Below, piece by piece: positions 11,561 through 61,125 of a DNA stretch of 64,000 nucleotides. Both the position numbers and the translations under genes were made by a program. This stretch comes from Torymus aiolomorphi (Eukaryota; Arthropoda; Insecta; Hymenoptera; Torymidae). Each line of letters opens with the position of its first letter. Position 1 is the stretch's first letter. The notes under the pieces were generated by a model. That model had not been told where the DNA came from. It saw only the letters and a program-made list of their open reading frames with translations, and ran no database searches. The stretch spans positions 45,522,657-45,586,656 of the forward strand of contig CM070873.1 of assembly GCA_036365515.1 (NCBI GenBank). Direction: 5' to 3'.

Positions 11561-12317
11561 ACCTTAGATTACGTCTAATAAATGTATATTATGCGTACAT
11601 GTAGGTAATGTGTTCGCTGATCTGCGCCAGCTGTATTTGGATTTTAGATCTTAAGTACGGAGCTTTAGTAGGGCTTTTGTTGTATACGCGCCAGCTTGTG
11701 TTTTCGAATTACAGGGTGAATGTTGTTGTAAAGACTCGTTGAAAGGAAATAATAGTCGAATTGTTTCCATAAATGATGAAAAGAGCAGTTTTTTATTTAA
11801 TTATTTAATTTTTGATCCTTCACATTTTGGATATATGATCTTGATCTACAAAACTTCCGATATCTTTGAAAATGTCAAATGGTACTTATACAAAACATTT
11901 GAAATTAATAGAGTTTTTGGGGCTAATGATAGTATTTGAAGTAGTAGAAAACTAACAATACCTGTATGTAAATGTAGCATATCGATTTAGCAATAAATAT
12001 CCACTTCACTGACCGCATTTACGTCCTCTGCCGATATAACTCGCTTCGCGGTGGTGCTGCAAACATTTTAATTACGCGCCGAGCTCGCGCATTAGCCTGG
12101 ATCGAAATGCGAATCCAGCGATCCGGCTAATGTCATACGCATCCTTAATAATGAATGAGAATTTAGATCCATCACAATGGCCCATCGACACATGATTACC
12201 CCATAAAGCTGCAGCTGCAGTAATCGGCAAGAAAATTAGTATAAAGTTCAAAATATTATTTCATTATATTACGTGGATTTCCATATGGAAAGAGTGGAAT
12301 ATAGTACATTTCGAGAC
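11561..12317. other. AT-rich DNA, nothing recognised
   Basis: A short GC patch lies at 12000-12140. No coding or repeat signal was seen. Confidence 0.35.
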
Positions 12318-12515
12318 TAGTGCGAGGATTTGATTTTCCCCTCGTGTGACTGTTTGCACCCGAGCGAAGCGAGGGTGAAAAGATCACACGAGGAGAAAAT
12401 CAACTTCTCGCACAAGTGTCGAACCGTATTTTTTGACACGACGTGCGAGAAGTGAGATTTTTGCACGCATCGTTTAACGCAGCGTGCGAGAAATCGAACT
12501 TCTCGCACGGAGTTT
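12318..12515. repeat. Hairpin repeat with AGCGAAGCGAG tip plus decayed copies
   Basis: A palindrome (about 12320-12412) has arms of the type TGCGAGgaTTTGATTTTCccCTCGTGTGA around CACCCGAGCGAAGCGAGGGTG. Downstream, TGCGAGAAgTgaga and GTGCGAGAAaTCGAACTTCTCGCAC are further diverged units. ACACGACGTGCGAG (12436-12449) recurs near 25492. Confidence 0.6.
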
Positions 12516-12858
12516 CAAAAAATAATATTGTTGATAATTTATTAGCTCTTTATTCATAAACTTATTCCTATTATATGCTAGAGAGTGTTCTTTGTGTGTT
12601 ATATGCGCGCCACCTTCATTTAAAAAATTTGTGAGAATAGAGAAGAACGTGAAAGAGTATTAAATTAAAAATAACGAATTTTCACTTTTAACTTAAAATG
12701 AACGGAAAAACATAAAATATTAATCATTTGAAAAATACGAAAACAAATGAAATATATAATTAAATTAAAGTTAAATTTTCAGAATTAGTAATTAGTATGT
12801 TTAAAACATTACAATATAACGGTAACTAATTAACGTAATGGTAATATAATTTTTCACA

Positions 12859-12872
12859 GAAAATTGAAATAT
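12859..12872. repeat. Target-site duplication, left of the Penelope-like element
   Basis: GAAAATTGAAATAT is found again at 17267-17280, directly after the right end of the element. Confidence 0.8.
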
Positions 12873-12911
12873 GTGAGATGATGACTCGTACGTTCCAAAG
12901 TGTAAATTTTG
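12873..12911. other. 39-nt extension between target duplication and left arm
   Basis: It starts GTGAGATGATGACTCGTACG and has no counterpart at the right end. Short extra segments of about 30-40 bp at one end are a known feature of Penelope-like insertions. Confidence 0.6.
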
Positions 12912-12971
12912 AAGGAGGTTGCAATAAAACGATCAACGAGGAACCAAAAAAAATTCATTTAAAACTTAGTT

Positions 12972-13030
12972 TATTGGCCGACGTTTCGGTACTGATATTA
13001 ATACCTTCATCAGGGCTAAGAAGGGGAAAA
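12972..13030 (-). ncRNA. Hammerhead-ribozyme motif, left arm
   Basis: The minus strand carries the same motif as the right arm, base for base across core and stems. It lies at the 3' end of the minus copy, so the insertion holds two convergent-pointing motifs about 4.2 kb apart. Confidence 0.72.
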
Positions 13031-13479
13031 AAATACATAGTTAAAACATATATACAGAATATTTTAAGCAAAAAAACCCATTAACACTTTTTTTTGGCAA
13101 TTTACTGACCTAATAAATTAACGAAAGTTTACACCATGGTTCGTAGACAAACATAGGTGACGTCGATCAAGTATTGATATAGCACATAGTGCAACGTCTG
13201 TGAGCGGATTTTATTTAACTAGAACATTTTGAAAAGAATTCGAGTTTGAAAATTTTATTTTAAGTTAACGAAAATTAAAATTCTATACGAATATAACAAT
13301 AAACAGCTAGAGCTCTTACCCATCCTGCACTCTGGAGTCCCATTTTTCGACATTGAGAGAAATGTGAAATTTCCGGGGTTTATATACCTACAAGGGGGAC
13401 GTTAATTTTCGCAAATTCAAATTCTGAGAGTGAGAGGAGAGGGAGCGCGCCAACAGGTAGCGTACTGGAGATCGTACGA

Positions 13480-14485
13480 CTAACAGCGTTTATTGTTATT
13501 TTCGTTATTGCAGAAGTGTCTATTGGTTGTTTCAACGGATTTTTTATAAATGTACTTGAGATTCTTAGTGTCGTCCATTCGATTTAGGCTGTTATTTTGC
13601 GAGTGTATGTGCAACATTTCTGAAAAAGTGCGTTTACGGAAGTTTGTTTCGGTGTCTATTATGTGTGTATGCTCAAAATCTATTTTATGTCCAGTTTTTT
13701 AACGTGCTCTGAGAGTGCGGAGGTCGTTAACGATTTTGAGACCGCATATTTGTGTTCGTATACACGTCTGTTTAACTTCCTTTTTGAGGTGCCTACGTAA
13801 GAGGCATCGCAATCTTTGCAGTTTATTTTATAAACGACAGATGCAGTTTCGAGCGGATCTAGTTTATCTTTTCCGAGTCTAATAAATTTAAGCTTATTTA
13901 TGTTTTTACTGATTGTTTGTAAGTTTTTGACATCTTTCATAGTGCTGCATAATTTTTTATTTAAGTCTTTTATGTATGGAATGACTAAGGTCTTATTGCG
14001 GTAATCTTGTTTATTATAATTTAAGAATTGACTATTATTATAAGAGTGCAGACGTTTTTTAATATATTTTTCAATGAATGTAGGAGGATAGTCGTTTTGA
14101 ATAAGAAAGGATTTTATTATTTTTAAATTATCTTTATGGAATGAGATATGTGAAATTTTAATTGCTTTGTCGACTAAGCCATAGATAACTGCAATTTTTT
14201 GGTGAGTAGGGTGATGAGAGAAATAGTTTATGTATCTTCCGGAGGCAGTCGGTTTTCTGTACCAATTTGTTTTTGCGATGTCGTTATTTTCTCTGATGAT
14301 TTTTAGATCTAAAAAGCTAATGCTATTTTCTGCTTCTAATTCAACAGTGAATTGCAAAAACGGATCAAATGAGTTAAAAGTGTCTAAAGTTTTTCTAATC
14401 AAGTCTTTTTTAATAATTAAGAAGCAATCATCGACATACCGTTTATATAAAATAATCGAATTTTTTAACGAACCTAAGCATTTAT
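13480..14485 (-). pseudogene. Penelope-like RT-endonuclease, 5'-truncated minus copy
   Basis: It opens inside the reverse transcriptase just upstream of the catalytic YVDD (about 14427-14438) and reads through the RT thumb, the CKDC motif and the GIY-YIG motif SYVGTS with KLNRRVYEHK. A one-base deletion in an A-run near 13695 then shifts the frame, giving a stop at about 13680 where the other copy continues to the normal stop. Relative to the plus copy it has one extra codon (Asp) after ENN. It is not functional alone, since RT motifs 1-4 are absent. Confidence 0.88.
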
Positions 14486-16699
14486 TAATCACATTCAAAA
14501 ATTATTATAGCAGTGCTCTTGATTGCATCAAAGAAAAAGAAAAAACTAGTATAAATAGGAAATTTAATATCGCTTTGAAAAAGAACGGTAAACATCCAAT
14601 CGATTTCGCAGCGTTTCAAAATACTAACGTCCCTTTAAACTTAGAAAACAAACAGGCGGCTCACAGCCCTCGCAACCCGTTGACTGACAATAATAACACA
14701 GACGAAAACAAAAACAAGTGGCTTTTAAATTTATCATCGACCACATTACCTACATATGTAACAGAAATTTTAAGATTAGGTGAAAAATTTAATTTCACCG
14801 CAGATATAGATAAAAAAACGTATTTTGAATTGTTTAAAGATATTGAGAGTGCTAGGTCTAGTAACGATATTACCGATAACATAAGAAATAGATTGTTAAA
14901 TTGCATTAATCACCATATTAGATCTAAAAAACACTTAAGCTTAGAAGACAGAATTCTTAGCAGAAAAATTAAATTAACTAACGTTTTTATAAAAAGAAAC
15001 AAAGACTTACTTATTACAAAGGCCGATAAAGGCAATGTCACTGTAATATTGAATAAAATAGATTACATCGATAAAGTAAAATTCGCGCTCAACGATACAA
15101 AATACTATACTAAATTAGATAAGAATCCTCTTCATAAGTTGCAAAAAAATATAAAAAATCTTATCTTAGATTGGAAAAAGAATGTGACTCAAGTTTTTCT
15201 AATGTTAATGAGAAAATCGAAAATACAAACCTGCCTAGAGCTTACGGTCTAACTAAGATACACAAAAAAGATCTCCCGGTCCGCATTATCGTTTCAGCGA
15301 TCAATAGTCCGACTTATCAATTAGATAAAGCCCTAACTTCATTTCTTTCAAAATACATTCCGAAACCAACCTCTAACATAAATAATAGCAATGAACTTAA
15401 GCTTTTATTGGACAATCTCATTATTCCACAGGATTACCGCTGCGTTTCATTCGATGTAGTTTCCCTTTTTACGAACCTTTCAAAAACTATCATTCTTAAA
15501 GCTTTAGGAAAAAAGTGGCCATATTTTGGCAACCTACTACCTATAAGCAGGAAAGAGTTTCTCAAAGGTGTAGAACTGTTACTCGATTCCACATTTTTTA
15601 CGTTCAATGGAGAATTTTACCAGCAGATTATGGGTGCCCCTATGGGTTTTTGTTCTAGCCCCCTTCTTGCAGACGTAGTCTTGGAATTTCTTGAAGATAA
15701 ATGCTTAGGTTCGTTAAAAAATTCGATTATTTTATATAAACGGTATGTCGATGATTGCTTCTTAATTATTAAAAAAGACTTGATTAGAAAAACTTTAGAC
15801 ACTTTTAACTCATTTGATCCGTTTTTGCAATTCACTGTTGAATTAGAAGCAGAAAATAGCATTAGCTTTTTAGATCTAAAAATCATCAGAGAAAATAACA
15901 TCGCAAAAACAAATTGGTACAGAAAACCGACTGCCTCCGGAAGATACATAAACTATTTCTCTCATCACCCTACTCACCAAAAAATTGCAGTTATCTATGG
16001 CTTAGTCGACAAAGCAATTAAAATTTCACATATCTCATTCCATAAAGATAATTTAAAAATAATAAAATCCTTTCTTATTCAAAACGACTATCCTCCTACA
16101 TTCATTGAAAAATATATTAAAAAACGTCTGCACTCTTATAATAATAGTCAATTCTTAAATTATAATAAACAAGATTACCGCAATAAGACCTTAGTCATTC
16201 CATACATAAAAGACTTAAATAAAAAATTATGCAGCACTATGAAAGATGTCAAAAACTTACAAACAATCAGTAAAAACATAAATAAGCTTAAATTTATTAG
16301 ACTCGGAAAAGATAAACTAGATCCGCTCGAAACTGCATCTGTCGTTTATAAAATAAACTGCAAAGATTGCGATGCCTCTTACGTAGGCACCTCAAATGGA
16401 AGTTAAACAGACGTGTATACGAACACAAATATGCGGTCTCAAAATCGTTAACGACCTCCGCACTCTCAGAGCACGTTAAAAAAACTGGACATAAAATAGA
16501 TTTTGAGCATACACACATAATAGACACCGAAACAAACTTCCGTAAACGCACTTTTTCAGAAATGTTGCACATACACTCGCAAAATAACAGCCTAAATCGA
16601 ATGGACGACACTAAGAATCTCAAGTACATTTATAAAAAATCCGTTGAAACAACCAATAGACACTTCTGCAATAACGAAAATAACAATAAACGCTGTTAG
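14486..16699 (+). pseudogene. Penelope-like RT-endonuclease, plus copy, two frameshifts
   Basis: The frame opens at the head-to-head junction, so the N terminus is missing. Motifs in order are KADKGNVTVIL, YGLTKIHK with RIIVSAINSPTYQL, SFDVVSLFTN, GAPMGFCSSPLLADVVLE, catalytic RYVDD (YVDD codons 15744-15755), then CKDC and SYVGTS of the GIY-YIG endonuclease. One frameshift lies at about 15165-15180, between N-terminal region and RT core. A second, one base, at about 16395 sits inside the GIY-YIG domain at SYVGTS. Frame 3 then runs to TAG at 16697-16699. ORFs that appear to start earlier run backwards through the other copy. Confidence 0.9.
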
Positions 16700-17154
16700 T
16701 CGTACGATCTCCAGTACGCTACCTGTTGGCGCGCTCCCTCTCCTCTCACTCTCAGAATTTGAATTTGCGAAAATTAACGTCCCCCTTGTAGGTATATAAA
16801 CCCCGGAAATTTCACATTTCTCTCAATGTCGAAAAATGGGACTCCAGAGTGCAGGATGGGTAAGAGCTCTAGCTGTTTATTGTTATATTCGTATAGAATT
16901 TTAATTTTCGTTAACTTAAAATAAAATTTTCAAACTCGAATTCTTTTCAAAATGTTCTAGTTAAATAAAATCCGCTCACAGACGTTGCACTATGTGCTAT
17001 ATCAATACTTGATCGACGTCACCTATGTTTGTCTACGAACCATGGTGTAAACTTTCGTTAATTTATTAGGTCAGTAAATTGCCAAAAAAAAGTGTTAATG
17101 GGTTCTTTTGCTTAAAATATTCTGTATATATGTTTTAACTATGTATTTTTTTTC

Positions 17155-17214
17155 CTTCTTAGCCCTGATGAAGGTATTAATATCAGTACCGAAACGTCGG
17201 CCAATAAACTAAGT
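17155..17214 (+). ncRNA. Hammerhead-ribozyme motif, right arm
   Basis: Core CTGATGA (17165-17171), stem II GGTA/TACC (173-176 and 187-190), GAAA (17191-17194), then CGTC with predicted cleavage after C17198. Stem I pairs GCC/GGC and CTTA/TAAG around an internal loop containing AATAAA (17203-17208). Stem III is only the palindrome ACGT, so cleavage would be expected as a dimer. An extra A separates CTGATGA from stem II. Small hammerheads of this kind are known from Penelope-like elements. Confidence 0.75.
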
Positions 17215-17266
17215 TTTAAATGAATTTTTCTTGGTTCCTCGTTGATCGTTTTATTGCAACCTCCTT

Positions 17267-17280
17267 GAAAATTGAAATAT
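17267..17280. repeat. Target-site duplication, right of the Penelope-like element
   Basis: It is identical to 12859-12872. Confidence 0.8.
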
Positions 17281-19010
17281 CTTTAACAATAATTATCGTA
17301 ATTTAGAGATTCATATTTAAAGTATAGTTATTTAAATATTTATATTTTAAAAAAGTATTTTTTTTTAAATATGTAAAAATTTTATATAGATTAGATTGAT
17401 AAATTACATTCATAAAAATATTAATTTAATATATAAAAGGTCTTCCTGTCGACACTGTCGAGGGATCGAAACATGGAAGTTACACAAGCTTCGTATGTCT
17501 AAAACTTGAATGGATGATCGCTTGGCTATACCACCGAGGGTTCTTTTATTGGTGTTTCTACGTGATGACTCAATTATTTTTATAAAATGGTCAAGTTTGA
17601 TTCATTCTTCTTTATTAAAGTTCAATTTAAATTGTTATTAAAAAATAAATTATATTCAATGCTTGTAAATCCGAATGTTCTTTGAAAAAAATGAAATATG
17701 GATTCTTTAAGAAGCATAACATTGGTCGTTTTAATGTTTCTCGATATTTCTTATCTCATGTTTTGATCTCTCTGTTCGTTTTCAGTTTCTCTCTTAAATT
17801 GTTAAAGACATGTTTGAGAAATCGTTCATGTGCATAAGGTGTAAACGCTTAATGTTAATCAAAGACAATTGGCAGAGGGTGGTGGCTTTATTTATATTGA
17901 GGGAAGTTTACTTTCTCAGAAGTCGGCGCGCATGCGGTGCCGATGTTTTGTTCATAACGAGGTATTTTTAATTAAGGGATAACAAAAATTAATTATAGAA
18001 ATTCATTCATAACTTTTATGTTCATTTAGTAAACATAAGTATAGTATATTTTGTAACGATTGCGGAAAATGCGGTTTCCTAAGATCAACAATATGAATTT
18101 GTCATATATTACTTTAAAAAATATAGCTAATTCAAAATTTCAAACAGGAAAAAATAGATATTTTATGCTCTTACTGATACATTTTTACTAAATTACATTT
18201 TATTATTTCTATCAATGATAAAAAAAACGCAAAAAATTATTACCAAAACTAAAAAATGGATGTTAAAAAATAAAATAAAAAAATGAACTTGTTGCAAAAC
18301 ACATTTTTAACGTGTTTTTAACAAAACTTAAATTTTCACTATTGCAAAACTTTCTCTAGGAGAAAGAGAATAAAACAATGTTATTTAGTAAAATGCATAT
18401 TACAAGTACGGCAATAAAGCTTTAGTATACAATTTATACTTGGTTATATGTAGAACAAAATTATATTTATCAAACAATTTATTCACTCATGGAAAATTGT
18501 GAGTAAAATTAAATGTCAGACACAATACAATTTAATTACGTCGATTAAGTGGTTTCATTCATAATATTTCATCTTATGCAAACAATAACGTGCATATTTT
18601 AACATTTTACGCGACTTTACATTAGGTATTTAATATCACACATACCGACACCAAATTTAAATGAAAATAAAATAATTGAAAAAATTGAATTTATATGTTT
18701 GGTGCATTGTGTCATTGTAATACATTTTTTATCTCTTTTTGTCGATTGCGAATTACATTTCTCTTTACGATATTGATATTCTAGAAGCTCAGTGCCAGAT
18801 TACGTGCCGGGAAATACAAATTTATGATTAATTTACTTTACAAACACATATCCCACGCATTTAACAATAACATTTTTACAATATTCCGGAAACAATGCAG
18901 TTCATTACGCCGCTTTTCTTTTAACAATATTCCCAAACCATTTTGTTCACCATTGCCGTGAAACTCATTTTACGTAAGCCGTTTAAAAGCTTTTAGTCAT
19001 CTTAACTTCC
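17281..19010. other. AT-rich DNA, nothing recognised
   Basis: Long A/T-rich sequence without coding potential; short ORFs are absent or random. Confidence 0.4.
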
Positions 19011-19019
19011 CCAATCCAA

Positions 19020-19640
19020 CAAAAATTTACGACACCCTGCGCGCCGCAACAAACACCACTTACCTTACGCCCCTTCCCATACACGCACACTGCACGCACG
19101 TCGCGAACGAGATTCACCGTCGCCACCGCGTCACTTTTCATCATCTTACAGTCGCGAAGGAGAGTGAGCACGAGAGAACAGCTCCCGGGGCGCGAACGAG
19201 AGCGCGAAAAAAGCGCTGCAGACGCCCTCGTAAATTTTGCAATAGCGTTGCAGCGCCGCTGGATTTTTATGGGAAAATCGTAGGTACCGCCCCATTGATT
19301 TTCCTCTTTCACGCTCTTTCTCTCTCTCACTCTTTTTTTTTTACTACACGGATTTCGCAGCCCGCGCGCGTGCGTACGTGCATTTTAATGCGAGTAACGA
19401 AAATGAATTGCCGTGGCAGCTTTTTGCGCTCACACCCTACACTGAGGGGCTCGAACGGGCTTACTGACATTAACTGTAGTGGTTGTAGCGATGGGGAGAT
19501 TATTTTTTTTTCTGCTCGGGCGCGCGTGTGTTAACGGGTGGCAAAAGTGCTGCGGTGCGCGCTTTGTCGATCGGTAGGTGCGCGCGCGCGACGTTGATTG
19601 CGCGAGAGATTGATTATTTTTTGCGTGTAGGGGACGGCGA
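19020..19640. other. CpG-rich island
   Basis: It is rich in GCGCGCG and GAGCGCG. Overlapping ORFs on both strands (18983-19330, 19430-19801) have no recognisable domain and arise from composition. Confidence 0.4.
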
Positions 19641-20200
19641 ACGGGATTATGTAGAAAATAAAACTGTCCATTTAATGCTCGCGGGCATGTGAGGGGGATT
19701 TTTAGTTGGTGTAAGATTGATTTTAAATAAATTTCTTTATAAAATTTGTGTGTTTTAGGGTTTGCCGTAAACGTGTAATGGAACTTATATGCTGGTAACA
19801 AAGGCTTTTCTTTTTTGTCGATAATATAAGTGTTTTCTGGTTAAGAGGATATTGTTAAGAGTTTTAATAGCCTACTTTATTGAGTTATAATTTTCTTGTT
19901 TTTACTTGGCTGTACTTTCTGTAAACGCAGGTACCTCCGTAAAAGAACTTTATTCGAAGCGTAAAATATGATAATGGAACAAACAACTGCTATATTTTAG
20001 CGCATAAAAACTTTGAATTTCTTAGAAAGTGTAGAATTCTCAATTTGATCAGCCTGCGGTGGATGACTTAAATTTGTATCACTTAATTACACAAAAAAGG
20101 CCATTACCCCAGAAGTATGACTAAAGCAAAAGAACTTTACTTTTATTATCCCCTACTTATAATATAGAAATGGTGTCAATAAAACATGCTATAGATATCG
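19641..20200. other. AT-rich DNA, nothing recognised
   Basis: No feature was found. Confidence 0.35.
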
Positions 20201-20830
20201 TATGTTTGTGCTTCGAAGCAGTCGACCCCGTTAAGACCAATATCAAGCGATGAAAATAGTTTACCGCGCGGCGATTCATAAATCCGCGCGCGGAGGGATA
20301 TATACTTACTGCTCGTAAGAAACCTGCTCATCCTCAAATTTCCAATAATCTCTGCGCGCGCGGCCCGTCGCAATCCCGCTTTTTGCGCAAAATTTATTCA
20401 ATCGCAATCCTCTTTGGCGGGCGGCCGAGAAATAGTGCCTACCCTACTCCCCCCCCCTCCGCGATCGCGGGGAATTTGAATAATTCTGGAAATCCTCCTC
20501 TAGGCGTCCAATCGCACCGCCCGCCTCTCTGCCCGTGAGACGCGCGGATAGATCGGTAATCCGAATTCCCGACCGTCAACCCCGTATATTAACGGGAAAA
20601 ATAGGTACGGAACGCGCGGTCCTGGAATTTTCGGAAAATCGTCTATTTTGCCGAATTTATGGATTTGAAAAGCGATAGAGTCGTGTGTATGCGACCGTGG
20701 ACCCTGCGATTCATTCGCTTTTAAATTATTGTTCAATTTAATCTCCGCTGCTATGGAAGGATTAATTACTTTCGTAAATCTTCGGCTTTATATTGGCGCG
20801 GCGCGATATAAATCGGGGCAGCTTTTGAAT
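20201..20830. other. CpG-rich island
   Basis: It contains GCGCGCGCGG, a run of eleven pyrimidines (CCCCCCCCTCC near 20449) and GCGCGATATAAATCGGGGC near 20798. No exon was recognised. Confidence 0.35.
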
Positions 20831-21289
20831 AACTTTGTTTTCAACTTCATTGCTCGTCACGTGTTTATTATTTATTTTCGTATTATTCGTTCTGCAGATT
20901 AAACGCTGCGAAATGGCTTTCGGCATATTTAAAATTCAGTGGTAAAAATAATGGTGTTAAATTGATCTCCCTTGTTACTGTCGATTGTCTGTATCCTTTG
21001 TAATAAATACATTTATTTTTCGCAAAACATTACTTTCGAGCATATAGTGTAACTAAAAGTAAAACAAAAATCATATCGTAAAACACTGCAGCTGAAATGT
21101 ATATACAGAACAGATTAAAGTCAAAGTGGGCCAATAACGCAGAATCAATATGTTATCATTGAAAGACGCTAATGAGTAATTTGATAAAAAACCATCAGCA
21201 CGTGTCTCTCAGCTAAGCTCAGCTAATCTATATTGATCGATCAAACTGAAACATAATGTTATTCTTTCGGTAATCATCATCCTTAAGCG

Positions 21290-21730
21290 CACGCTATATA
21301 GGTCAGCAATAACAAAACCGCTTGCGTCGGCAACAACAGTCTCGCTAGCAAAAACGACAAAGTTCATACATGCCGAGCAAACTCGCGCAGAAATTTCAGC
21401 GGTAATTTTCCGTTTCCCTGTAAATATAATTTAGCGCGCGATTGCGCGAGGACAGACTCGGCTCTTCGCTCCCCATTAGCGGCATCGGATGTTTTATAAT
21501 AACGCGCGGCGGTCCGATTTCGCCGGTCCGTGTATCATCCCGGGCGATATGGCCACTCCGTTATACACCGGCCGATAATTAATTATCGATTGTAAGCCTC
21601 TGCTACGCTTACAGGGACATATTTGGCCCCCGCTATGCTTTGTCTTCGTTTCCTGCGTGCAGTATATAGCGTTGCGTCGTCGAGGTACAACCGAGTTTGC
21701 CCGGGGTATATATCGCTATTATCAGGTAGG
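21290..21730. other. CpG-rich island
   Basis: CGCTATATAGGTCAGCAATAAC near 21292 joins a TATA-like box and an initiator-like TCAG. The rest is GC-rich without recognised coding. Confidence 0.3.
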
Positions 21731-22310
21731 GATGCTCTACAAAGGTATAATGCGATACTTTATTGGACTGGGATTGTATTTTTCAGAGCTTGTGCGAATA
21801 AGAAAACATATTGTGTTGGGTAACGTTTATTCAACAAACATTATTTTAAAAACGTGTATCGTTCGTTTTTTATCAATTTTTTCTTGTTGTGCGCTTAGTA
21901 GTTGTTGATTTATTATTAATTGAACAGCTTTTATAATTTTATTATTGTTAACAAAGTTTATGATTAGAAAAAGAAGTTTAAAGAATAGGTATTTTTCCAA
22001 GTAATACAAGTCGCTATAGAATCCTTAAACAAGTTCGCTAGTAACACTGAACCTCGATCGTTAAATTGTCATAGCTGGAATGAAAAATTATAATTCTGTG
22101 TATTTTTTTTCTGATTAGTTTTATTCTTAGTAGGTGCATTATTTATTGCCAATAAAAATGATTGTATTAGATTTCATTAGCATTTATCTTATAAATCATC
22201 GTTAAGCTGCTAAAGAGTATTTAATTACACGAAGACGTTCTTCTAATGAATTTCAACGAAGAGAACCTGAAAATCGTCTTCTCGCAATAAAGGCTCAAGT
22301 TATTGTATAT
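21731..22310. other. AT-rich DNA, nothing recognised
   Basis: No feature was found. Confidence 0.3.
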
Positions 22311-22680
22311 TCAAAGGCAAACTTGAAGTCAGGCCCGTGCGCACGCGCGCGAAAAACCGAGTAATCAAGCTTGCATTAATGGGCCGTTTCGCGCGTCTAA
22401 TTAGAACCGGTACTGTACACTCGCGCTTCGGCAAAGGTCGATTACCGTTAATCAGCCGGCGGAGTAGTGGGAGGGGCGCGAGGTGCGCACGACTGCACAA
22501 AGTAGTTTGGCTCTAATTTATCGGTTATACGGAAGCGTCGCCGCGGCCGAGTTTATCAAACCCCCCGATGTGATTATCCTTGTATCTTATAGCGAAACAC
22601 CGCTTCCTGGGAATGTGCTATACGCCGCCACTGCGCGCGGTATTAGCTTCTTATAAGACCGCCCGTTATAAGCGCTAAAA
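22311..22680. other. CpG-rich island
   Basis: It is a GC-rich stretch about 700 bp downstream of NLR exon 6, with no splice-linked LRR frame on the minus strand. Confidence 0.3.
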
Positions 22681-23343
22681 GCCGCTGTTGTTTTAGCGAG
22701 AAGAACTTGTAAAATGAGGATGCTCAATTTTATGGTTATGACGCAACTATTTTTGGGAAAAAACATATATACATAATTTTGCATAACGTTATTAATGTTT
22801 TTAAGAATCTTTACTATTTTTATAATATTTTACATTTTAACATTGTATATGCGGTTTGTTATGTCGATGCTCTGAATTCGAGTGAAGAGAGTCAGATTTT
22901 AGAAACGTTTTTGACCTTAGAAAGAGCAAATGACCGTCTACTTGTCTTTTCTTGACACTTCACAATACAAGGCCTTTACTGCTGCTGACATAATACTGCA
23001 AATATTTATAACTCGATTTTCTCAGAGAATTACATTACATTACTATGTGCGGCTTTATCATATTGTAGTATATTTACAAACCTATATCTTCACGAATGAG
23101 TCCAAACCGTGACCTGCATACACTCTCGTATTCCGTAGATTGTGATAACCTTATCAAATTACTATCAACAAATGATGAAATTTCGTTTTATCTGTCCTAT
23201 TAAAAATGATCTAATGTAGAAACATAATGTATAAACGTACACTGTTTCAACACCATTATATCCTAAAAAACTCCGTGTCACCTTCGCTCCGACCAACTAG
23301 CTAAACGAAAACAAGATAATGAAAACAAAGTTTCCGCGCTCAC
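22681..23343. other. Intron or downstream DNA after NLR exon 6
   Basis: Reading on past the exon 6 donor gives a stop at 23278-23280. The rest is AT-rich with no other feature. Confidence 0.35.
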
Positions 23344-60740
<37,397 letters not shown>

Positions 60741-61125
60741 CTGTGGACGAAAGAGTGTATGATGAGCTATTTTTTATCGAACAGTTCATGGCGTTATATT
60801 GAGATCGTTGATTCGAATTGTAGGTATATTTTTAATTTGTAATTCATATGAATAAATTCGATGAAATAAACACGAATATGACTATAAAAATCATTTGAAG
60901 AATTACTTCTAGCAATTATTAAGGTTTAGAAGTTTAGAAAATCTAGAACTTTTAGCATATTCATTACGAACACTTAGATTTTCCATTTGTCTAAAGATAA
61001 AGCATATAGAATCAATCTTCAATTTGTTTTATAAAAATCGTTGTTTTGGAAAGTACATTCGCTTCAAATCGACGGTTAAGAGGGTCTTTCACCTAGTGGC
61101 TTTTGAGGCCACAATGAGCTGAAAA
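60741..61125. other. Upstream intron of the NLR gene
   Basis: AT-rich. No exon that could precede NLR exon 1 was recognised here or on to the window edge. Confidence 0.35.

Larger units (their letters stand above)
12873..17266. mobile_element. Penelope-like retroelement, two head-to-head truncated copies
   Basis: A minus-strand copy (12912-14485) and a longer plus-strand copy (14486-17266) meet at 14485/14486. Their last 1.57 kb (12912-14485 and 15697-17266) are nearly identical inverted arms. Both encode Penelope-type reverse transcriptase and GIY-YIG endonuclease, and both end in an untranslated region with a hammerhead motif. A 14-bp target duplication flanks the whole. Between the left duplication and the left arm is a 39-nt extension. 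Both copies lack their 5' ends, as in a twin-priming-like insertion. The few differences between arms (a GAC triplet, A-run lengths) suggest a young insertion. Confidence 0.92.

Noticed and set aside
14230..14485. N-terminal extension of the plus-strand Penelope frame
   Set aside because: It runs antisense through the other copy; the plus copy starts only at the junction near 14486.
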